NCBI RefSeq assembly: GCF_027859255.1
Contig: NZ_JAQHXR010000003.1
Span: forward strand, 1-64,000
DNA length: 64,000 nucleotides
Direction of reading: 5' to 3'
DNA from: Helicobacter ibis
GTDB taxonomy: Bacteria; Campylobacterota; Campylobacteria; Campylobacterales; Helicobacteraceae
Shown: in pieces, positions 58,572 to 64,000 of the stretch
How positions within the stretch are numbered: position 1 is the stretch's first letter
Layout: each line of letters starts with the position of its first letter
Program-made: the position numbers and the translations under genes
The notes under the pieces: generated by a model
Told to the model about the DNA's origin: nothing
Databases searched by the model: none
Seen by the model: the letters and a program-made list of their open reading frames with translations, nothing else

Positions 58572-59481
58572 ATGATAGAGCTTATAAGAGAATATTGCAC
58601 TAAACAATATGAAATTACCATAGACTTGTCCTATTTGCAAAAAAAATAGAATCTTGGTGGTTGGAGTCAAAAAATATACAAGAGCCATTATCTTTTAAAA
58701 AGCTAGCTTTATGAGTCTTGTATTAGATAATATTTGTAAAGAAGATTTAGAGAAAATAAGAAGGTTTGATGATAAATTTACCTCTGCTGTAATTATAAAT
58801 AATATATTAAAAGAAAGTGATTTAGAGCTACACTATATAGCCCATGAAAGTTTATCTGATATTTTTGGGCTTATAGATATACATTATGAATATGAAGATC
58901 ACAAATGGCTATGTTTAAAAGAAAAAGCTTTTGATTACAAGGAATGGGGTGGTGGAGTTGGAATGATATCCTTGCACAGCGATGATATTTATGAAACTAG
59001 AGATATAGACTTGCTTTCTTTAAGTATTTGTAAAGATATAAGTAATACCCCTACAAATTATTTACCAATAAGAGAAATAATAAATTTACTAGGTGATAAG
59101 CAATTAGAAGCACTCCTAAGAGCAAAAGCAAAATTTATATCAGGTAAAAATGTATCTTGTATAAAGAAAACGATAAAAAATTTAATAACATATAACGATA
59201 CACTAAGCGTTAACTTAGATTTCAGAAACGATACTAATGTTGGCTTTAGAATGGTGGGTATAGATAAGGATTCACATCATATTATAGAAATACTAAGAAA
59301 TATTGTAGAAAATAAAATTAATACAAATAAGTTTAATGGGATTGGTTCGTTTCTTATTATAAAAAACAAGCAAGTGTTACATGGAAGAGATAAATTAAAT
59401 AACATAAAAAAAGATGCAGAAAAACCAAGAATTCTAATAAGAAGCAAGGGTTTAAAGTTTAACTATAAGGATTTTGCATGA
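58572..59481 (+). pseudogene. Fe(II)/2-oxoglutarate dioxygenase-like protein (AsnO/clavaminate-synthase type), N-terminus frameshifted
   Basis: The main frame (ATG 58711 to 59481, 256 residues) has the non-haem iron triad pattern of TauD/CAS-like oxygenases: H89-S-D91 in MISLHSDDIYET, distal His in KQVLHGRDKL (about 224), and 2-oxoglutarate Arg in PRILIRSKG. This most resembles amino-acid hydroxylases such as asparagine oxygenase. ATG 58711 has no ribosome site; ATG 58572 does (AAAGGAGATAATAATA) but hits a stop after CAA-A6. One extra A in the A8 run (58639-58646) and one in the A5 run about 58696-58700 would join MIELIREYC... through ESWWLESKNIQEP to the main frame. The stop overlaps azlC by 4 bases. 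Function could be retained in a shorter form. Confidence 0.6.
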
Positions 59482-60167
59482 AAAATTATCTTTTAGATGG
59501 GCTAAAAGATTCAGCTATTTTTGGTGTGTCTTTTATATTTTTGTATCTCTCCATCGGGGCAAATGGCTATGCAAATGCTTTAGGTTTTTTTGAGACTTTA
59601 TCAACTACGCTTTTTGTATTTTCCACTCCTTTACAATTTTTGCTTGTGCAAAGCTATAAAGAGGGCTATATTTTAATTCCGCTAATTTTAGCTATGAATG
59701 CTAGATTCTTGCTAATGAGTGCAACTTTAGCCCCTTATTTTAAAAATCAAAGCATTATAAAACTTTCTTTAAGCAGTATAGTAATTTGTCCTTCAGTTTT
59801 TAGTGGTTGCATTTCTTATTTTAAAAAGGCAAGTATTCACCCATTTGCTTACTTTTTGGGGCTTGGGATACCTATTTGGCTAGTATCTATTCTCTCCACT
59901 GCCATAGGATATGAGACAGGCTCATCGCTTAATTCTCCTCAACTTAAAGAAATCATATCTTTAGTGCTTCCTTTACAATTTACAGGTTTAGCTGCTAAGC
60001 ATTATCCAAACTTAAAAGAAGTTAATTCCTACTTTTTAGGTTTTTTGTTTGCTCCTTTTGGGTTGGCACTTGCACCTAGTTATTATTTGCTTATTTTGCC
60101 ATTTGTTATAGGATTTTTTATGGTTGTTTTTGATGAGATTCAGAGAAAAAGAGGAGATGTAGCATGA
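59478..60167 (+). CDS. azlC: AzlC-family amino-acid exporter subunit
   Basis: A 229-residue membrane protein with six or seven helices: GLKDSAIFGVSFIFLYLSIGANGYANALG, FSTPLQFLLV, LAMNARFLLMSATLAPYF and LPLQFTGLAAKHY are typical AzlC segments. With AzlD it exports branched-chain amino acids or analogues. Its start overlaps the dioxygenase stop (ATGA) and its stop overlaps azlD. Confidence 0.9.
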   Translation: MKNYLLDGLKDSAIFGVSFIFLYLSIGANGYANALGFFETLSTTLFVFSTPLQFLLVQSYKEGYILIPLILAMNARFLLMSATLAPYFKNQSIIKLSLSSIVICPSVFSGCISYFKKASIHPFAYFLGLGIPIWLVSILSTAIGYETGSSLNSPQLKEIISLVLPLQFTGLAAKHYPNLKEVNSYFLGFLFAPFGLALAPSYYLLILPFVIGFFMVVFDEIQRKRGDVA

Positions 60168-60511
60168 GTTTTTGGGCTTTATTAATCTTTTCTGCTTTAA
60201 GTATATTTGCTTTTCGCATTTTGCCATTTTTCTTTGCCAAAAGTGCCTATTTAAGCAATCAAGATGGAGTATTTTATAGGTTTTTAACATATAGCACACA
60301 AGCAATGCTTGGGGCAATCGTGTATGCTACTGCATTTTTTAGTAAAGATATAGTAAGTTTTGTAAGCGATTTTGCATTGGTCGATGTAGTAAAACTTGCA
60401 CTTTTGATATTTGTATTTATTGCAACAATGGTGACAAACAGGCTACTTAGTGCATTTTTACTATCTCTTGTTATTTTTGTAGGGTTTGTATTGTGGTATA
60501 TGCCTATATAG
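60164..60511 (+). CDS. azlD: AzlD-family amino-acid exporter subunit
   Basis: A 115-residue membrane protein with four helices; the early RILPFFFAKSAYLSNQDGVFYRFLTYSTQAMLGAIV is typical of the AzlD/YgaH small subunit (RxxPF motif, bound helix). It partners AzlC. It is the last gene of the operon and converges on the YeiH-type gene, whose stop is 14 bases away. Confidence 0.88.
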   Translation: MSFWALLIFSALSIFAFRILPFFFAKSAYLSNQDGVFYRFLTYSTQAMLGAIVYATAFFSKDIVSFVSDFALVDVVKLALLIFVFIATMVTNRLLSAFLLSLVIFVGFVLWYMPI

Positions 60512-60524
60512 AGATTTTATATTT

Positions 60525-61625
60525 CTATATAAAGTCTCTAAAGGCTAGAGTTAGCAAATATCCCCCAACAATTAAAACAATCCATAGAAGAAAAGCTAGT
60601 GCAAATGCACTTTTTCCAGAGCCTAGAAATTTTTTAATATTTATTTGTAAGCCTAAAGCAGCCATGGCAAATACAATACAAATAGAACATAAAAGTTTGC
60701 CAAAGCTTAAAAGAGATTCAACGCTTATGCCAAGCAATATTGAATCTTTATAGTCTGATAGAAATGTATTTAAAATAATCACTCCCAAAAATCCAAACGC
60801 AAAATATGGTATGGCTATCTTTTTCTTGTCAACAATTTCTTTTTCATTCTTATCATGTGCTATAAAGTATGTTAGCAACAACAAAAATGGAACAAGCATA
60901 ATAACTCTCATCATCTTTAGGATAATCGCCATATTTGCTGCATTTTGAGTGAATTCTCCTTGGCTTAAATCTTTTGCCATTTCTGCAGCACCAACCACAT
61001 TTGCAACTTCATGCAAAGTGGCACCCATAAAGATTCCAACACTATTTGTATCCAAGTTTGGTATAAGTCCATAGTAGTATGCAAGTGGATATAAAAACAT
61101 GCCCAAAAGTCCAAAGACAACCACCGTTCCAACTGCCATTATGCCTTTGAATGGTTCTGATTTTAGCGAAGATTCCACTGCTAAGACTGCAGCAGCACCA
61201 CAAATGGCACTACCAGCACCTATTAATATGGAAGTTTCTTTATCAAGTCCAAAAATCTTAACACCTGCCAAGATAGCAATAAAAAATACACTGCAAATTA
61301 TAATAATCGATATGATAATGCCATAGATTCCGATACTATAAAGCTCTGTGAAAGTTACATTAAATCCATATAGCACAATACCAAGACGAAGAAGCTTCTT
61401 GGCACTAAAATTAACGCCTGCGTTTAAAGTATGTTCGAATCTAAAAAATATCGGTGATAAAAAAGCACCCAAAAGGATAGCAAAAGCAGTTGCCGCTAGA
61501 TGTGTGGTCTTGTATATAGCTTCTATATTGGCTAGATAGAATGATATAAATACTATAAGGCCAACAAACAAGAAGCCTTTAATATTTGAATTTATAAATT
61601 GGTTTATATGTATTGTTTTTGACAT
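60525..61625 (-). CDS. yeiH: YeiH/UPF0324 family membrane protein (putative sulfate exporter)
   Basis: A 366-residue protein with about ten helices. LIGAGSAICGAAAVLAVESSLK and IFMGATLHEVANVVGAAEMA are the diagnostic UPF0324 blocks; ANRLGIVLYGFNVTFTEL-like text sits near the N-terminus. It is divergent from a LysR-type gene across 94 bases, the standard yeiE-yeiH layout. The sulfate/sulfite-related export role is a family annotation, not demonstrated here. Confidence 0.85.
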   Translation of the reverse strand: MSKTIHINQFINSNIKGFLFVGLIVFISFYLANIEAIYKTTHLAATAFAILLGAFLSPIFFRFEHTLNAGVNFSAKKLLRLGIVLYGFNVTFTELYSIGIYGIIISIIIICSVFFIAILAGVKIFGLDKETSILIGAGSAICGAAAVLAVESSLKSEPFKGIMAVGTVVVFGLLGMFLYPLAYYYGLIPNLDTNSVGIFMGATLHEVANVVGAAEMAKDLSQGEFTQNAANMAIILKMMRVIMLVPFLLLLTYFIAHDKNEKEIVDKKKIAIPYFAFGFLGVIILNTFLSDYKDSILLGISVESLLSFGKLLCSICIVFAMAALGLQINIKKFLGSGKSAFALAFLLWIVLIVGGYLLTLAFRDFI

Positions 61626-61719
61626 AAATCCTCCTTTTTTGTGAATTATACTTATTTTATTTTAATAATAAAAATATATTATTTTTATTAAAATAATAAA
61701 AAATATAAATGGAACTGTA

Positions 61720-62604
61720 ATGAGAATAAGGGATATTGAGGTTTTTTTAGATATTTTAAAGACAAAAAGCCCAACAACAACTGCTGAAAACTTTAAAACA
61801 ACGCAGCCAAACATATCAGTAATAATAAAAAATTTAGAAAGCATAATAGGGGAGGTTTTGTTTGAAAGAAAGGGCAAAAAGTTGCTTCCAACGTCAAAGG
61901 CACTATTTTTGGGTAGCATGTGGCTAGAGGTGGTAGAGAAATATTATGAGAGTTTTGAAGTGCTGGGAGATGATGAGTTACATGGGGAGCTAAAGATAGC
62001 CTCAACACACACCATAGGGGAATATCTACTCCCATCAATATTGTTTGATTTTGCAAGTGAATACCAAAAGATTCAAATAAACTCTCAAATACATAACACA
62101 AAAGAATGCTTAAAGCTACTTAAAAATGGTGATGTTGATTTTGTGCTTGTAGAGGGAGAAATAAGTCAGAATCTAGCAGAAAAAGAGGGCTTTATAAGGG
62201 AGGTGTTGCAAAAAGATGAACTAGTTGTTGCTTGTAATGACTTTCTTTTAGCTTCAAAGCCTAGATATATTGATGAGCTATTGGATAGGAAATGGATTTT
62301 TAGAGAGTATGGTTCAGGCCTTAGAGATAAGTTTTTAGATTCAATTGGTGATATACAAAGCGAGATTCCTATATTTTTAGAGATAGATAGGATAAGTGCC
62401 ATTAAGAATTTAGTTATAAATAAAGGTGCTATTTCTGTGTTTTCAAAGTTAGCCATTAAAGATGAGCTAGAATCTAAAAAGCTTTTTGCAATTGAGATTA
62501 TAAATTTGAATCCTGATAGGTATTTTTATTCGCTAAGACGAAAATCAACCCCATTTAATAAAGTAATATCAAGATTTGAAAAATATATGATAGATAGAAT
62601 CTAA
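61720..62604 (+). CDS. LysR-family transcriptional regulator (YeiE/CysB-like)
   Basis: A 294-residue regulator. The N-terminal winged helix is MRIRDIEVFLDILKTKSPTTTAENFKTTQPNISVIIKNLESIIGEVLFERKGK, with the LysR helix-turn-helix. The effector domain (about 90-294) has the two-lobe periplasmic-binding fold (IASTHTIGEYLLPSIL, DFVLVEGEIS). It is divergent from yeiH, so it probably regulates it and itself. A strong stem-loop terminates it. Confidence 0.9.
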   Translation: MRIRDIEVFLDILKTKSPTTTAENFKTTQPNISVIIKNLESIIGEVLFERKGKKLLPTSKALFLGSMWLEVVEKYYESFEVLGDDELHGELKIASTHTIGEYLLPSILFDFASEYQKIQINSQIHNTKECLKLLKNGDVDFVLVEGEISQNLAEKEGFIREVLQKDELVVACNDFLLASKPRYIDELLDRKWIFREYGSGLRDKFLDSIGDIQSEIPIFLEIDRISAIKNLVINKGAISVFSKLAIKDELESKKLFAIEIINLNPDRYFYSLRRKSTPFNKVISRFEKYMIDRI

Positions 62605-62620
62605 TTGACATTAGATTCTA
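62595..62620. terminator. Bidirectional terminator built from inverted AGAWTCT copies
   Basis: TAGAATCTAAT (62595-62605) and ATTAGATTCTA (62610-62620) form a perfect 11-bp stem with loop TGAC, then TATTTT. It lies between the convergent LysR and TonB-receptor genes. Both arms contain the hyperabundant motif. Confidence 0.85.
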
Positions 62621-62624
62621 TATT

Positions 62625-64000
62625 TTAAAATGTTCCAGTTAAAGACAGCCAGAATCTTCTCCCCTCCTCAACTCTATTATATGCATTGTAATATCCGCTA
62701 CCATCATAAATGAATTCGTTGGTAAAATCTTTATTTAAGAGATTGTATATTCCGCCATTTAATGTCCAGTTAGGATTGATTTCATAACTAGCACCAAATG
62801 ATAATAGAAATATATTTTTATATGTTTTTCCTAAGCTTTCGTATTCGCTTGGATCCCTGTATCTATCTCCTTGCCATTCCGCTTTTATGTATGGTGTAAA
62901 ATTTAATATTTTATAACTAGCTTTTGCATTTATGTTGTGTTTTAATGTATATGCCACTTGTGTGCCTATGGTTTCTTTTGCTAGAGATTCTTTTATATTA
63001 CTATCTGTATAGCTATATCCAAAATCAAAGTTTAAATTCTCAAAAGGAGAAATTCCGGCTTGAAGTTCTATGCCCCTGTATTCAACTTCGCCATGATTTA
63101 TTGCTTGAGAGCAAGTTGTCCTGCCTCCAAATGGTGTGCAGATTCTATTTGTATTTGGCACTATTGCGTCTTTTTGGATAGAAACACTGCTTATTTTATC
63201 TTTGAAATCTGTAATATAGCCAGTTGCTCCAATATAGAATAAATCTGTATTATAGTATATGGAGGCCTCATAGTTTATAGATGTTTCTTCTGTTAGGTTT
63301 GGGTTGCCAAATATTGGCACTGCGCCTTGCCCTCCATAATTGTATTCTCCGGGTATTAATAAATTTGGCTCTGGTGCCTTAAAGCCTGTGGAGATTCCTC
63401 CTTTTAGTGTTAGATTGTCTGTAGGATTATAGACAACATATGCTCTTGGTGATATATTATTTCCAAATGTTTCGTGATAATTATATCTAGCACCAAGTGT
63501 TAAATTCAGTTTATCTGTGATTGATATTTCATCTTCTCCAAAAATAGCTATTGAATATTGATCAAAATTTGTAGGATTTGCTATTTTATCTTGCATTTTT
63601 TCTAACCTGTATTCTCCTCCTAAAGTTATCATATTCTTGTCGCCAATTAATGTGGTAACTTTTGTATCTGCTATATATGTCTGTGCTAGAATATCTCTAT
63701 TTTCGCCAAGATATTTTACGCTTTTATCCCCAACTACTTCCCTGCCATCATTTGATACGCTGTTGTATTGTATACCAGAGTTTATTACGAAATTATCATA
63801 AGCTCCCTCATGCGTTAAGTAAGTAACAATTTTTTCAAATCCCATAGAGTCCGTGTATCCACCAGTTAATCCACCTTCAGAATTAGGCTTAGTAAGTGTC
63901 CCTATTTGAGATTTATTGTTATTATATTTATTTAGTCCATAGTCAAAATCTAAAATAATAGTGTTGTTATCATTTGGTGTATATGTTAATTTTGTTCCTA
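62625..64000 (-). CDS. TonB-dependent siderophore receptor, 3' part (gene continues beyond the window)
   Basis: About 458 C-terminal residues of an outer-membrane beta barrel; the frame remains open to base 64000, so the N-terminal signal, TonB box and plug lie outside. Barrel features include LGARYNYHETFGNNISPRAYVVYNP, LTLKGGISTGFKAPEPNLLIPGEY, WTLNGGIYNLLNKDF and terminal FWLSLTGTF ending in aromatic Phe. The internal disulfide loop CTPFGGRTTC and YRGIELQAG resemble catecholate receptors such as CfrA/FepA/Cir. It imports iron chelates. Partial length only. Confidence 0.88.
   Translation of the reverse strand, partial: GTKLTYTPNDNNTIILDFDYGLNKYNNNKSQIGTLTKPNSEGGLTGGYTDSMGFEKIVTYLTHEGAYDNFVINSGIQYNSVSNDGREVVGDKSVKYLGENRDILAQTYIADTKVTTLIGDKNMITLGGEYRLEKMQDKIANPTNFDQYSIAIFGEDEISITDKLNLTLGARYNYHETFGNNISPRAYVVYNPTDNLTLKGGISTGFKAPEPNLLIPGEYNYGGQGAVPIFGNPNLTEETSINYEASIYYNTDLFYIGATGYITDFKDKISSVSIQKDAIVPNTNRICTPFGGRTTCSQAINHGEVEYRGIELQAGISPFENLNFDFGYSYTDSNIKESLAKETIGTQVAYTLKHNINAKASYKILNFTPYIKAEWQGDRYRDPSEYESLGKTYKNIFLLSFGASYEINPNWTLNGGIYNLLNKDFTNEFIYDGSGYYNAYNRVEEGRRFWLSLTGTF

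Overview
The window comes from an AT-rich (about 31% GC by eye) Campylobacterota chromosome, most likely an enterohepatic-type Helicobacter. The arsR-arsS-hemB order, the purA-fliJ-motE order, the hom-yraN pair, the rnr-holA-rpsF-ssb-rpsR block and the hldD-hldE-gmhA cluster all match what I recall of Helicobacter/Campylobacter genomes. Unlike H. pylori as I know it, this strain also carries argG, a ModE-regulated molybdate operon and parts of a type II secretion/competence (Cts-like) machine. No rRNA, tRNA, CRISPR or insertion sequence was seen.

Layout. 0.1-4.7 kb (minus): TraT-like lipoprotein, hemB, an ArsRS-type two-component system and small epsilonproteobacterial genes. 4.8-8.3 kb (plus): modE-modA-TOBE-modB-modC behind a strong promoter. 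8.4-13.5 kb: a regulatory-domain methyltransferase and the ADP-heptose genes; gmhB lies apart at 19.2 kb. 13.8-19.8 kb: an HDOD gene with a 12-G tract near its start, then RNase R, HolA, S6, SSB and S18. 19.9-25.0 kb (minus): an E1-like adenylyltransferase, three pseudopilin-like genes, motE, fliJ, purA and a HisZ-like gene. 25.1-27.1 kb: a sigma-54-driven proline-rich protein, hom and yraN. 27.2-31.3 kb (minus): an unusual secretion-like locus with a periplasmic C39 (double-glycine) peptidase, an outer-membrane barrel, a Sec-exported protein with a textbook double-glycine leader, and two proteins sharing a C-terminal tag, one behind a sigma-54 promoter. Peptidase and barrel are each broken by a single-base shift. 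31.3-37.6 kb (minus): gltS, bioA, a cystine-type symporter, a DsbA-like protein, thyX and ruvC.

37.7-42.6 kb is the replication origin region. Four DnaA boxes with exact 11-bp spacing run into the dnaA start codon, a second AT-rich box cluster lies between dnaA and dnaN, and gyrB follows. Right of it is an accessory stretch: a DUF262/DUF1524 gene overlapping gyrB, a restriction-modification pair with a frameshifted methyltransferase, and a fossil cytosine methylase reduced to its first and last motifs. Then come a Dcu transporter, plsY, rlmN, a phosphorylase-like gene and an S4 protein, with two parS-like 16-mers; argG and a second restriction-modification pair; ctsE/ctsF-like genes; and an ArsR-family regulator with a metal-exporting P-type ATPase.

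The right end holds a Fe(II)/2-oxoglutarate dioxygenase-like gene (frameshifted N-terminus) coupled to azlCD, which suggests modification and export of an amino acid; a yeiH-LysR pair; and the 3' part of a TonB-dependent siderophore receptor.

Across the window the near-palindrome AGAWTCT recurs far above chance, in all codon phases and in at least one terminator, reminiscent of HIP1 or DNA-uptake motifs. With the Sec/double-glycine locus and the dioxygenase-AzlCD operon, it is among the signals most worth following up. All functional calls are from reading sequence; no database search was run.
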